Shown here piece after piece: positions 10,916 to 18,435 of a DNA stretch of 39,418 nt. Source of the DNA: a virus. Positions within the stretch are counted from its first letter, which is position 1. Every line of letters starts with the position of its first letter. The notes below the pieces were generated by a model that worked only from the letters and a program-made list of their open reading frames with translations, was not told where the DNA came from and searched no databases. The DNA is taken from positions 1-39,418 of IMG/VR virus record IMGVR_UViG_3300027763_000111; one strand, written 5' to 3'. Both the position numbers and the translations under genes were made by a program.

Positions 10916-12486
10916 AACGTAGTGTATTTATTATTTATTATATGCACGTGCTGTGCCTTACCATTTGGATAGATAACAACATTACTATTTAACCAAGAGC
11001 TAAGACCTTTATTATATCCAACCCTTAGATGAGTTAGGGTACCTACAGACAGATGACCATCCAATCTAATCGGAGAATGGGTGTGTCCAGTTACCGTCTT
11101 AGTATTCATCTGAGCATACTGAATAGCACTTCCTCTGCTTCCATTTGCACCAATATGACCATGAACACCAAGCTCCCAATCCATAACTCTAAGACTATCG
11201 TCAATCCCTAAGCAGAATGCGTTAGTAACGCCTACACTCTCTAAATAAAGTGGTATAACTCCCTTATTATTATCTGAGTTTACCATCATAGCGGCAAGCT
11301 GTATATAAGCCATCTTGTTACTAGCTTTACGCCAGTCAACATCACTAAGCCATCTGTCTAAGAACTCGTCATGGTTGCTACGAATAACTCCAAAGTTATA
11401 TTTAGAATACTCATCAAAGAAGTTTGCCATCTCATCAAGCTCATCAAGTAATGAACCTGATCCATCTTCCTCACGTTTAAGCAGTTGGAACGGTTGATTC
11501 CTCTCGTGATGAGAGATACTGTGTCCGTTGAATACATCGTGTAGTATAATTTGAGTACATCTTAATTTGTCAGCCATATCAAACGATACCTTAAGAACCT
11601 CTTCGTTAGTTTCTCCAAGATGAAGATCTCCAAACACTATTACAGTTGGTTCATTATGCTTAGCAACAATACCTCCAAACACACAGTACTCAAGATCATA
11701 GAATGTACCATCATCATCAGCAGTAACTTGTCTTACATGGAAGTCATCTCCATCAAGCTCTACGATCACAAACCCATATGTATGGTGAAACTCACCCTTC
11801 TTACCAACCTTAGTATCTGTATAATTCTCAACAGAAATTGAACCAGTTGTTAGTAATAACTTGTGAGGGTATCCATCAAGTATCGGCAATGACTTTAGGT
11901 GTACTCTAGGATGCCCTACGATGCACGATTCAAGCCCTGTGAGACCGTTAATCCCAGACAAGGGTGTAGATGCTGTCGGCTGTATTTTAAGGTCTGATAG
12001 GATACATAAATGCTTGTGTATTTTATGTCTATTAGCATCTAGGTAAGGTAAAACTCTTTCGTGCCAAGAATTTTGTAGTACATCTTCTTTGTTCTGAAGT
12101 GACTTACTGGCAGATAACGATATTGGATTCTTATAACGACCAGCGATTATATGTATCGAAGCATCAATATGCTTGGCATAAGCCTCTATATTTGAAAGAA
12201 ACCTCTCGTTAATATCTGTCTCTGACTGGCACCAAGATATTATAAATCTCTGCTTAGAATTATCAAACACCTTCTTCTTAGCCTCTTGGAACACATCTGT
12301 CTTCTCAAGCTCTATATTATTAGAGACATTATTCTTCTCTAACCATCTAGATGTTTTTCTACGAACTCCATCATTGTAATTTACTCCGTGTTCCGTACAT
12401 GCCGTGATACAAGATGTAGTAATACTATTTCCATTTAAGAAATATTTTAGTACTGAGTCCTTAAACTCCTGCGTATATTTTTTCAT
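10912..12486 (-). CDS. Calcineurin-like metallophosphoesterase with N-terminal helix-turn-helix
   Basis: 524 residues. The C-terminal half has the full metallophosphoesterase set: GDLHLG (D287, H289), HDVFNGH (D317), SNHDE (N371-H372-D373), VHGHIG (H442, H444) and GHTHSP (H468, H470). These bind two metal ions and hydrolyse phosphodiesters or phosphomonoesters. Residues 5-50 (YTQEFKDSVLKYFLNGNSIT...TSRWLEKNN) look like a transposase-type helix-turn-helix, suggesting DNA targeting. The region 80-280 is unassigned. A DNA nuclease or repair role (Mre11/SbcD-like in the wide sense) is possible but not shown. It starts with ATG; its first 26 bases overlap the upstream 48-residue frame. Confidence 0.85.
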   Translation of the reverse strand: MKKYTQEFKDSVLKYFLNGNSITTSCITACTEHGVNYNDGVRRKTSRWLEKNNVSNNIELEKTDVFQEAKKKVFDNSKQRFIISWCQSETDINERFLSNIEAYAKHIDASIHIIAGRYKNPISLSASKSLQNKEDVLQNSWHERVLPYLDANRHKIHKHLCILSDLKIQPTASTPLSGINGLTGLESCIVGHPRVHLKSLPILDGYPHKLLLTTGSISVENYTDTKVGKKGEFHHTYGFVIVELDGDDFHVRQVTADDDGTFYDLEYCVFGGIVAKHNEPTVIVFGDLHLGETNEEVLKVSFDMADKLRCTQIILHDVFNGHSISHHERNQPFQLLKREEDGSGSLLDELDEMANFFDEYSKYNFGVIRSNHDEFLDRWLSDVDWRKASNKMAYIQLAAMMVNSDNNKGVIPLYLESVGVTNAFCLGIDDSLRVMDWELGVHGHIGANGSRGSAIQYAQMNTKTVTGHTHSPIRLDGHLSVGTLTHLRVGYNKGLSSWLNSNVVIYPNGKAQHVHIINNKYTTL

Positions 12487-12607
12487 ATTTCTTTTTTATT
12501 ATGTTACGATAAACATTATTTACTGACTCTTTGTTACCGCCTCTACGGTATAGGTACTGCATAACTAATAATATTCTCTGTAGTGGTGATTGCTTATGTT
12601 CTTTCAT
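12461..12607 (-). CDS. Small basic protein, 48 residues
   Basis: A short frame that fills the gap between the phosphoesterase and the MazG-like gene. It begins MKEHKQSPLQRILLVMQYLY and continues RRGGNKESVNNVYRNIIKKKYEK, helical and basic. The start lies 14 bases inside the end of the upstream gene and the stop 26 bases inside the downstream gene, a layout used elsewhere in this operon. There is no recognised domain, and coding status is inferred from position and tight fit. Confidence 0.5.
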   Translation of the reverse strand: MKEHKQSPLQRILLVMQYLYRRGGNKESVNNVYRNIIKKKYEKIYAGV

Positions 12608-12851
12608 TTAGTTCTATTTGGATTCGTTTTAAATAAAGTGATAGGTCAAGTGCCTCTTCAAGTGCGTGAGTCACCCAACCTTTAAGGTCAATATCAGTTC
12701 TATCAAGCGTGGTATTATATTTATTGATACCTACCTTAGACCTTCTTAAAAGGTCCTCTCTTACAGCCTCTACCACAGCATCTTTCGGATGGCTAAGTAT
12801 CTCATGACCATTGACTATAATGTCATTCGTTGCATTTGTTGTGTATTTCAT
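12594..12851 (-). CDS. Possible MazG-like / dATP-dGTP pyrophosphohydrolase-type small protein
   Basis: 85 residues. The segment RRSKVGINKYNTTLDRTDI followed by HALEEALDLSLYLKRI matches the pattern of short phage proteins related to nucleotide pyrophosphohydrolases (R..G..KY....R, then EE..D...Y). Those enzymes remove pyrophosphate from dNTPs, using the EE..D acidic residues for magnesium. The domain is short and the assignment is by eye, so function is tentative. It would fit a nucleotide-metabolism role in the early block. Five bases separate it from the zinc-ribbon gene. Confidence 0.6.
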   Translation of the reverse strand: MKYTTNATNDIIVNGHEILSHPKDAVVEAVREDLLRRSKVGINKYNTTLDRTDIDLKGWVTHALEEALDLSLYLKRIQIELNERT

Positions 12852-12855
12852 ATTT

Positions 12856-13089
12856 TTAATTATTTATTTTAACAAAACCTACAATATTCCCTTTTTCATC
12901 TACAATGTCGTTATATAAACCAAGTTCCTCATCACTATTAATTATCTCAATGATGTGGTTTTTTTGTTTGCACTTATCGCAATAAAGCTCATCTGTCTTT
13001 GGACCTGTAGATATTATAGTTCTACAACCATTGCAGATCATTCCTCCCATTCCTGAATTAAACTTGTAAATTGGTTTAATTTTTGTCAT
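12856..13089 (-). CDS. Small zinc-ribbon protein
   Basis: 77 residues with two CxxC pairs (CNGC near residue 20, CDKC near residue 38) forming a probable zinc ribbon, followed by an acidic tail. The N-terminus reads YKFNSGMGGMICNGC. Two degenerate copies of the KFN.G.GA segment remain on the far side of the GIY-YIG gene (13791-13864), suggesting this gene's ancestor was split by that insertion. The start is ATG and overlaps the GIY-YIG stop by 14 bases. The partner or nucleic acid bound is unknown. Confidence 0.7.
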   Translation of the reverse strand: MTKIKPIYKFNSGMGGMICNGCRTIISTGPKTDELYCDKCKQKNHIIEIINSDEELGLYNDIVDEKGNIVGFVKINN

Positions 13090-13759
13090 TTTTTGTTTTT
13101 TTATAAGTTCCTCTTTTTTTATAAACTCTATTAATGTGACTTAATGCTAATTTTTCTTTATGATCATCACTAAATGATACACCTTTGTTTACAGTATGTC
13201 CTTTAGCAAATACTGACTTAGACAATCTTTTAACATAAGGTTCTATTTTTAAAGAATAATCTTCTGTATGGTATCTCCATTGAAATCCACCAGCAGATTG
13301 TCTTTTGTTACTACAGCAATTTGAAATATGTTTTCTTAAACTTTTATTTCCTTCTGATGCAATTGTTATTGAATCATAGACACAAACAAAATCTCCATTA
13401 ATATCATACTTGATAACTTTTTTTATAACAGATGATACAAAATCATGTCTTTTATGGTATTCACCAAAATAAGTTATACCACCTTTTGATATATTAGTTA
13501 AGTTAGGATAAAAAGAAATCCAATATTGTTCTCTTTCTTCCCAGTTATTTTCAGTACATTCTTCAATTAGCTCTATTGTTGGTCTTAAATTATCTTTTAA
13601 TAACTTACTTATCCAAGAATAAACATGTGAATCATGTCCTTGTTTTGCTCTAGCAATATGTTGACTATATCTTAGTGATAAGTCATTTTTGGTTTTACCT
13701 ATGTATCTAATCTCATTAGTTATGGGATGTAGCAGTTTGTATATTTTTATATTTTTCAT
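13076..13759 (-). CDS. GIY-YIG homing endonuclease with NUMOD DNA-binding motifs
   Basis: 227 residues. Residues 1-100 form a GIY-YIG nuclease: IYKLL near the start replaces GIY, RYIGKT is the YIG, followed by the conserved Arg (LSLRYSQH), Glu (REQYW) and Asn (LTNISKGG). After it come a NUMOD1-like segment (YDINGDFVCVYDSITIAS...FQWRY) and a NUMOD3-like segment (FSDDHKEKLALSH), typical of freestanding homing endonucleases. I chose the ATG at 13759 rather than the upstream TTG at 13774, because a -7 promoter box covers the extra codons. It appears to be a mobile insertion between two ordinary operon genes. Confidence 0.9.
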   Translation of the reverse strand: MKNIKIYKLLHPITNEIRYIGKTKNDLSLRYSQHIARAKQGHDSHVYSWISKLLKDNLRPTIELIEECTENNWEEREQYWISFYPNLTNISKGGITYFGEYHKRHDFVSSVIKKVIKYDINGDFVCVYDSITIASEGNKSLRKHISNCCSNKRQSAGGFQWRYHTEDYSLKIEPYVKRLSKSVFAKGHTVNKGVSFSDDHKEKLALSHINRVYKKRGTYKKTKNDKN

Positions 13760-13763
13760 ACAA

Positions 13764-13771
13764 CAAATATA
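13764..13771 (-). promoter_or_regulatory. -7 promoter box of the GIY-YIG gene
   Basis: TATATTTG on the - strand fits the Bacteroidetes -7 consensus TAnnTTTG and ends 5 bases before the chosen ATG. No good TTTG box sits 20 bases upstream. A private promoter is expected for a mobile endonuclease gene; the transcript would be nearly leaderless. Confidence 0.5.
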
Positions 13772-13790
13772 CAAACTATTATTGAATAAC

Positions 13791-13864
13791 TAGCTCCTGT
13801 ACCATTATTAAATTGTTAAATATGTAGCTCCTCTACCGTTATTGAATTTATGAATTGGCTCCAT
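13791..13864 (-). repeat. 34-base tandem imperfect repeat, remnant of a split zinc-ribbon gene start
   Basis: Two adjacent 34-base units (13791-13824 and 13825-13858) and the start of a third share a TAGCTCCT.TACC.TTATT.AA core. Read on the - strand, an ATG at 13864 inside the end of the upstream gene opens MEPIHKFNNGRGATYLTI and stops at 13808; the second unit encodes FNNGTGASY. Both resemble the FNSGMGGM start of the zinc-ribbon gene beyond the GIY-YIG gene. Confidence 0.65.
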
Positions 13865-14258
13865 TTTTATCAGTTATTATTTTATACCCTGTTGGTATAG
13901 GTTTGAAATCTTCAACTATACAGTTTTTAAATCCTAAAAAATCTAAAGACATTCCTCTGGATATATAACATCCACCGCTCGGATCCACCGAGTCTATCTC
14001 GTTTCTTAAGCAATCAACCATCTTGATATACTTTGGATATACGTGTTCAAATGCTTTGTCATCCCACTTATGAACTTCGGTCTTGAACTCATCAAGTTCC
14101 ATATCTCCACCCTCTCTTAGGTACTCAGCATATGCCATTGAATAATCGTTTGGCATACTAAAACCGCACCACTCGAAGTTACCTTCCCAAAGAATATCGT
14201 GGTTCTCATCTTTAGTGAAGGTATAAATATCTCCGTATCTATTTTTGTACTCTTTCAT
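13848..14258 (-). CDS. Phage protein of unknown function, 136 residues
   Basis: Begins MKEYKNRYGDIYTFTKDE, with many aromatic and acidic residues and no membrane segment. No known motif is visible. The ATG overlaps the stop of the upstream 119-residue gene as ATGA, so it is coupled. Its last codons overlap the ATG of the remnant zinc-ribbon start, so before the GIY-YIG insertion the two genes were probably coupled as well. Confidence 0.7.
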   Translation of the reverse strand: MKEYKNRYGDIYTFTKDENHDILWEGNFEWCGFSMPNDYSMAYAEYLREGGDMELDEFKTEVHKWDDKAFEHVYPKYIKMVDCLRNEIDSVDPSGGCYISRGMSLDFLGFKNCIVEDFKPIPTGYKIITDKNGANS

Positions 14259-14614
14259 ATTCTTGATTTTACAAGTTCAAATAATTTTTGATGAGATGTT
14301 GAACCAAAATATATGTGACTAATAAGTCCTCTTACTTCGTTATAACTTAAGCAAGGTTTATACTGTATTATAAAATCTCTAGCTCCTTCTTTCGAACTAA
14401 AGTATTTTTTAGTATCTGTATCTAACTTAATAGCATCTACTTTAATTGGCTCCCAAGCATTATGAAAAGGCATATCAGTTAAAGAAACCATAAAATTAAC
14501 TTCTAAAATTTCTTCGTAAAACTCTGGGTATTTTTCATAAGAATTACACCCTGAATGTATATCCCCTATATTTTCACTTCCTGGATACTCTTTTATTAAT
14601 TTAAATCTTCTCAT
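14255..14614 (-). CDS. Phage protein of unknown function, 119 residues
   Basis: Begins MRRFKLIKEYPGSENIGDIH, a start seen in other small phage proteins of this kind. It contains mixed alpha/beta sequence, WEPIKVDAIK and a helical C-terminus, with no catalytic signature. Both ends join neighbours through 4-base ATGA overlaps, showing that it is part of one translationally coupled run. Confidence 0.7.
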   Translation of the reverse strand: MRRFKLIKEYPGSENIGDIHSGCNSYEKYPEFYEEILEVNFMVSLTDMPFHNAWEPIKVDAIKLDTDTKKYFSSKEGARDFIIQYKPCLSYNEVRGLISHIYFGSTSHQKLFELVKSRI

Positions 14615-14769
14615 AACTCTTCCTTATTTGATTGTTGAACATCCTTTAAAACAGCTATAAGAGTAACTATACTTTTATTCAACGCTGCCGTGTCGCCATC
14701 TGCAAGACCTTCATAGATTTCATCTGTTAAGTCATTGATATTCTTCATTGTACTGTTAATGTATTCCAT
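14611..14769 (-). CDS. Small acidic helical protein, 52 residues
   Basis: The start is taken at the ATG at 14769 (MEYINSTMKNINDL) because the longer frame would need a TTG at 14796 and would cover a promoter. The sequence is amphipathic and helical (LNKSIVTLIAVLKDVQQ) and probably forms a coiled coil. It is the first gene after the promoter at 14782-14813 and is coupled by ATGA to the next. Function is unknown. Confidence 0.65.
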   Translation of the reverse strand: MEYINSTMKNINDLTDEIYEGLADGDTAALNKSIVTLIAVLKDVQQSNKEEL

Positions 14770-14781
14770 ATCTTTTTTTAT

Positions 14782-14813
14782 CAAATTTATAAACAATTTT
14801 GCTTACTTGCAAA
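14782..14813 (-). promoter_or_regulatory. Bacteroidetes-type promoter, TTTG-N20-TAAATTTG
   Basis: On the - strand the -33 box TTTG (14813-14810) is followed by exactly 20 bases and the -7 box TAAATTTG (14789-14782). The spacing equals that of the main early promoter near 29.5 kb. It lies in the gap between the DnaA-like gene and the 52-residue gene and would start transcription about 10 bases before its ATG. Confidence 0.75.
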
Positions 14814-14821
14814 TAAAGTTA

Positions 14822-15277
14822 TTAACAATTCATTCTGACGATTGTGCTAAACCTATCGTATAAAAGCTCCTCCTTTTCGTATGGTATCTTATCTACAAGC
14901 TCATAGAACTTATTATTTGATAGTTTCTTTATCTGTTTATTAAGCTCAACTATCTTTAGATTTAACATCATATTCTCATACCTAACACTATTGAAATCTG
15001 TTTCGTCTATATTATCTATAGCGTATAGTATGTTCTTATACTTACCAGCCAACACAGTATCATACTTCATCCAGTTATTAACACTTTTCAAGCTATGTAG
15101 TATAGTAGCGTGGTCCTTGTTAACAGTGTCACCAATAGCCTGAAATGTCATACCAGATATGTCTCTGAGTAGCTTGTAGTATATTGCTCTAGCCTCTATA
15201 AAGTTTTTCTTTCTGGATACAATTTCAACATTTACTCCTGTTTCTAATTCTATTATTTTCTTAAATTTCTCTATCAT
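14822..15277 (-). CDS. DnaA domain IV-like DNA-binding protein
   Basis: 151 residues from the ATG at 15277; the longer frame starts with TTG at 15322 and would run deep into the upstream gene. Residues 25-65 (FIEARAIYYKLLRD...FQAIGDTVNKDHATILHSLK) closely match the C-terminal double-stranded DNA-binding domain of the replication initiator DnaA, including the KDHATILH signature at 54-61 that contacts the DnaA box. There is no AAA+ ATPase domain. The rest is helical (LNLKIVELNKQIKKL). It may mark the phage origin, compete with host DnaA or repress transcription; these roles are inference. Confidence 0.85.
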   Translation of the reverse strand: MIEKFKKIIELETGVNVEIVSRKKNFIEARAIYYKLLRDISGMTFQAIGDTVNKDHATILHSLKSVNNWMKYDTVLAGKYKNILYAIDNIDETDFNSVRYENMMLNLKIVELNKQIKKLSNNKFYELVDKIPYEKEELLYDRFSTIVRMNC

Positions 15278-15530
15278 TTGGGTATATTTTTCCTTTAGTT
15301 GCGTGGAGGCAGAATGCCTCAAATCCTTGCTTAATTAACTCATCTATTCGATACTTTTGCAATTGCTTAATCGTATCTCCACCTTCTTTACACTCTATAA
15401 ATAGAGTCTTGCCATCTTTGAAACAGAACAGATCAGGGTAGCCACTAACACTAAGTTTTATAGTATTAATGACTATCCATCCGTTTTCTTCGTAGTATTT
15501 CTTTGTCTTAGTCTGAAACTTACTTGCCAT
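15261..15530 (-). CDS. VRR-NUC domain nuclease
   Basis: 89 residues, nearly all domain. The PD-(D/E)XK core is visible: GYPDLFCF (D33), then LFIECKEGG (E46, K48), with the usual Q..YRI...KQG helix and a C-terminal strand. Standalone VRR-NUC proteins in phages act on branched or flapped DNA, often in place of a Holliday-junction resolvase. It sits beside the DnaA-like gene and upstream of helicase and primase genes, consistent with replication or recombination. The start is ATG, 7 bases from the upstream gene stop. Confidence 0.85.
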   Translation of the reverse strand: MASKFQTKTKKYYEENGWIVINTIKLSVSGYPDLFCFKDGKTLFIECKEGGDTIKQLQKYRIDELIKQGFEAFCLHATKGKIYPNDREI

Positions 15531-15536
15531 AGTTTT

Positions 15537-15920
15537 TTAGTTTATAAGTTTTTCAATATCCATTATATACTTATCTTCTATTGATCTATCTTTAGCTACA
15601 TAATATCTTTCTTTCCACTTAAAGGCATCGTGAATTTCGTCTTTACCTTTATAATTGGTGCGAATCTTATACTGATTATCTGGATCAAACCTAGCATTAA
15701 AAATCATACAGTCCTCATTTTCTTTCTCTAGTCCATCTTGCATTCCATAACATCTATTTACCCACTCGTATAACCTTGCTCTTTCATTTTCTGTAAGTTC
15801 GTTATAGTGCTTGTTTATAACATCATCCCAGAACATCGCCCTTGCTATTGGTCTTGGAGGAATACATGTCTCAACTAAGAAGCTGAACTCAAAGAAATCT
15901 ATGTTAAATCTATTTTTCAT
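15537..15920 (-). CDS. Phage protein of unknown function, 127 residues
   Basis: The ATG at 15920 (MKNRFNIDFFEFSFL) is chosen over a TTG at 15995 because it forms the usual ATGA overlap with the upstream stop at 15917. The sequence includes IPPRPIARAMFWDDVINKHYNELTENERARLYEWV, which recurs as a family in phages of related hosts. It is helical and soluble, with a probable beta C-terminal part. No enzymatic motif is visible. Confidence 0.75.
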   Translation of the reverse strand: MKNRFNIDFFEFSFLVETCIPPRPIARAMFWDDVINKHYNELTENERARLYEWVNRCYGMQDGLEKENEDCMIFNARFDPDNQYKIRTNYKGKDEIHDAFKWKERYYVAKDRSIEDKYIMDIEKLIN

Positions 15921-16384
15921 AACCACTTCTTTTTTAAAATTAAATTGTAATAATCTGTAGTTTCCTTTGTTCCGTCTTGGTGATGTCTGGTCCAAGTCTG
16001 CGGAGCTAATTGTCTACAAAGTGCAACTCTTTCTGCTGTATCTCCTTTAGTTTCTCTTGTATAATATAGCCAAGACTCCCAATAATGGTCAACGTCATGT
16101 GGTGCAACAAATGTAACTGCAATCTGCCACTTAAGGAATACGAAACTAATCATTGGGCTAAACTCGAACCTATAATCATCATATTTTGTCTTCCAGCCTA
16201 ATGGCACAAAGTCAAACCCTATCTTTCTAGGAACTGCTGTTAGGTATCCTTCTTTTTCTTTATTCCTTACCCATTTTCTTGGGTAGAAGTAAGGTGTTCC
16301 AAGTGTAATTTTACCACAATAGAAACTTAGTCTAGGCGGTTTAAACGGTGAGCAGTATGCTCTTAAATAATCAAAATTTCTCAT
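15917..16384 (-). CDS. Phage protein of unknown function, 155 residues, aromatic-rich
   Basis: Rich in Tyr, Trp, Phe and Pro, with a repeated strand-turn pattern (PPRLSFYCGKITLGTPYFYPRKW). A hydrophobic stretch near 78-92 (PMISFVFLKWQIAVTFV) is too polar at its ends for a confident membrane call. The basic, aromatic composition would suit a compact beta-rich fold. It is coupled to both neighbours by ATGA overlaps. Function is unknown. Confidence 0.75.
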   Translation of the reverse strand: MRNFDYLRAYCSPFKPPRLSFYCGKITLGTPYFYPRKWVRNKEKEGYLTAVPRKIGFDFVPLGWKTKYDDYRFEFSPMISFVFLKWQIAVTFVAPHDVDHYWESWLYYTRETKGDTAERVALCRQLAPQTWTRHHQDGTKETTDYYNLILKKKWL

Positions 16385-16620
16385 AGTTTTTCTATTTCTT
16401 GTTTAACTTCTTGCCAATAGGATACATATTTACCATTTACTTCTACTTTGTAATATGTTCCATATTCTTTTAATATCTCATCAACTGCTATTAATGCACA
16501 TTGCTTAGCATCATACTCTCCAATCCTAAAACATATACACATATATTCTAAACAATCACAATCATTAGTTAAGTCAGTGTATTTATCTATTAACTCTTTT
16601 GCTTTCTCTTTTGCTGTCAT
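16381..16620 (-). CDS. Small cysteine-containing phage protein, 79 residues
   Basis: Begins MTAKEKAKELIDKYTDL and includes DCDCLEYMCICFRIGEYDAKQCALIAVDEIL, then a WQEVKQEIEKL tail. The KA.EL...Y and A.QCALI.VDEI pattern is common in small uncharacterised proteins of phages and prophages of the Bacteroidetes. Five cysteines are present but not in a clear metal-binding spacing. ATGA overlaps are seen on both sides. Confidence 0.75.
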   Translation of the reverse strand: MTAKEKAKELIDKYTDLTNDCDCLEYMCICFRIGEYDAKQCALIAVDEILKEYGTYYKVEVNGKYVSYWQEVKQEIEKL

Positions 16621-16817
16621 GATTCTAAGTATAAGTTGTGATTAAATTTAACTCTATAAGTATACCTAGCATACTTTTCGTAATTCATTGGTAGGTTCTC
16701 TATCGAAATGATAGATACATTTTCAAAAGAGTTTTTTACTTTTTCTATAATTTCAGTTATATCTAACATAGATTTTTCAGTAAACTCAGTGGCAACTACT
16801 ATTTTATGTGATATCAT
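16617..16817 (-). CDS. Small protein of unknown function, 66 residues
   Basis: Begins MISHKIVVATEFTEKSMLDI. Alternating strands and helices suggest a small ferredoxin-like or similar alpha/beta fold, but no family is recognised. Its ATG lies 14 bases inside the end of the helicase gene and its stop overlaps the next ATG by 4 bases. Confidence 0.65.
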   Translation of the reverse strand: MISHKIVVATEFTEKSMLDITEIIEKVKNSFENVSIISIENLPMNYEKYARYTYRVKFNHNLYLES

Positions 16818-18039
16818 AATCCTTCTTAAAATGTGATAATGTGTAAGACTTCTTATCCATCACCGATTTGTAAATCTTTTTCTCTATTCCCTTTGTGCTA
16901 AATATCCAGTAAATCTTGTTGAACTTACGATCCATTGTAGTCATACGATCACGCCCCTGCCAGTAACTTGTAGCACTGAAGTCAATATTGTAGAACACTA
17001 AAAACTCTGCATTCTGTAAACTTATTCCCTCACGCCCAGATATGATCTGCAAGGCTATTGACTTATCTGTTGAGTTGAACTCATCTAGATCATTTGTCAA
17101 GTTCTCGACACCAAATACTTGACGTAAAGCCTCTAGTTCAGCGATAAATTTGTAGAATATCCCAATCTTAACTCCCTTGAAACGCTCTCGTATAAACTCT
17201 GCCTTGCTTAGATCAATAACCATTGAATTACCAGACTCAAACTTAACTGTTCCGCTATACATCTGGTGCAACTTCTGCTGTAGCTTGACCGAAGTATCTG
17301 CCAGTATAACCTCATCCTTACCTTGTATAACCAAGTCTTTTATCAGTTTATCGCACATACTGTAGGTAGATGGTTTCATTTCAACATACAGGCATTCTTC
17401 CTCTATAACTGACTCAAATCCAGCCTGTTCTTGTGTGTATGTTACATTGTATGGATCAGTGATAGGTCTTATCTTGTCTATGTATGCATTCTTATAGCAG
17501 GCTGTTGGTCCGTGACTCGTGTACTTTATCCCAGGAATAACGAAGTCCTTAGCCCACTTGTAAAAGTTAGCATACTTACTAAATGGAGAGTATGCTGAAA
17601 CCCAGTACTGGTGATATATCTGACTATACCCCTCTGGAGTAGGCGTTCCTGATAGGAAGATCATTGGCAGGTGTCCAAACATTTTCTTAAACGTCTTTGT
17701 TGCCTTTCCTGGCTTAGGCTCTGCTCCAAACCTGTGATGCTCGTCATGTATAACTAAGTCATAACTAGCTGTGAGCTTATGCATTGACTCGTCATTCATC
17801 ACCTGCATAGAGAAGTGCTTAGCATATCCAAACTCGCTATAGTCAGACTTGATAGAGTTCATTGCGATCTTCTTGGTGAGGAATAAAACATTCTTGGCTC
17901 CGTATAACCTTGCGATCTCCATTGAGGTAGCTGTCTTACCAGTTCTAACGCTCATACAAAGATAAACAATTTTCTTATCTTTAAGAATTTCTACGCCTTT
18001 ATTTGCGTTATTTATTTGGTAGTCTCTTAGTATCTTCAT
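16804..18039 (-). CDS. Superfamily 2 (SNF2-type) DNA helicase
   Basis: 411 residues. Motif I is VRTGKT (G34-K35-T36), motif II is DEHH (99-102), motif III is SGTPTP (130-135), and the C-terminal lobe has SGREGISLQ and QGRDR (361-365) for motifs V and VI. This is the compact SNF2/DEAD-like ATPase form common in phage replication modules. It lies between nuclease and primase genes and probably remodels replication forks or recombination intermediates. It begins with an ATG 32 bases inside the previous gene's end. The role in replication is inferred from context. Confidence 0.88.
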   Translation of the reverse strand: MKILRDYQINNANKGVEILKDKKIVYLCMSVRTGKTATSMEIARLYGAKNVLFLTKKIAMNSIKSDYSEFGYAKHFSMQVMNDESMHKLTASYDLVIHDEHHRFGAEPKPGKATKTFKKMFGHLPMIFLSGTPTPEGYSQIYHQYWVSAYSPFSKYANFYKWAKDFVIPGIKYTSHGPTACYKNAYIDKIRPITDPYNVTYTQEQAGFESVIEEECLYVEMKPSTYSMCDKLIKDLVIQGKDEVILADTSVKLQQKLHQMYSGTVKFESGNSMVIDLSKAEFIRERFKGVKIGIFYKFIAELEALRQVFGVENLTNDLDEFNSTDKSIALQIISGREGISLQNAEFLVFYNIDFSATSYWQGRDRMTTMDRKFNKIYWIFSTKGIEKKIYKSVMDKKSYTLSHFKKDYDIT

Positions 18040-18268
18040 CTCTTAAATATTTATATACTTTTTTAAGTTCCTTAGCTGCTAGGTCCTGAGACTTATACAG
18101 TACTGTTCCACTTCTTTCTACTACATTAACTCTTACTCCGTTTGTATAGTAGAAATCCTTACCTTCAGATGTTATACCTCCCTTACGGATGCATATCCTT
18201 GCAAACGAATGTTCAGGCTTTATATAAACCTGAAAGTCATTCTCTATGCACCAGTTAAAGTCTGTCAT
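18008..18268 (-). CDS. Small phage protein of unknown function, 86 residues
   Basis: Begins MTDFNWCIENDFQVYIKPEH and has a beta-rich middle (ARICIRKGGITSEGKDFYYTNGVRVNVVERSG) with a basic helical end. The start is coupled by ATGA to the 56-residue coiled-coil gene, and its 3' part overlaps the helicase start by 32 bases. The composition suggests a small nucleic-acid- or protein-binding module, but nothing specific is shown. Confidence 0.7.
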   Translation of the reverse strand: MTDFNWCIENDFQVYIKPEHSFARICIRKGGITSEGKDFYYTNGVRVNVVERSGTVLYKSQDLAAKELKKVYKYLRDEDTKRLPNK

Positions 18269-18435
18269 AATATTCTTAATTGACTTAAGTCTAATTCTTT
18301 CCAGTATTCTATCTGCTTTCTTTTTCGAGATAGTTCTTGATTTATAGCCTTTCTTTGCTGTAATAACTCATCCTCTGCTTTACTTAGAATTGATAGGTTT
18401 GTCTGAACCTCTTTTTCTGTATACTTATTTTCCAT
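18265..18435 (-). CDS. Short coiled-coil protein, 56 residues
   Basis: Reading the gap shows a complete frame beginning MENKYTEKEVQTNLSILSK and running through LLQQRKAINQELSRKRKQIEYW to a TGA that overlaps the next ATG (ATGA). The sequence is almost entirely charged helix with heptad-like leucines, a probable coiled coil. The perfect stop-start overlap supports it as a real gene. Function is unknown. Confidence 0.7.
   Translation of the reverse strand: MENKYTEKEVQTNLSILSKAEDELLQQRKAINQELSRKRKQIEYWKELDLSQLRIL

Noticed and set aside
13760-13774. Longer GIY-YIG protein starting at a TTG
   Set aside because: The extra codons coincide with the TATATTTG promoter box.
15278-15322. Longer DnaA-like protein starting at a TTG
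   Set aside because: It would deepen the overlap with the VRR-NUC gene and adds nothing resembling the domain.
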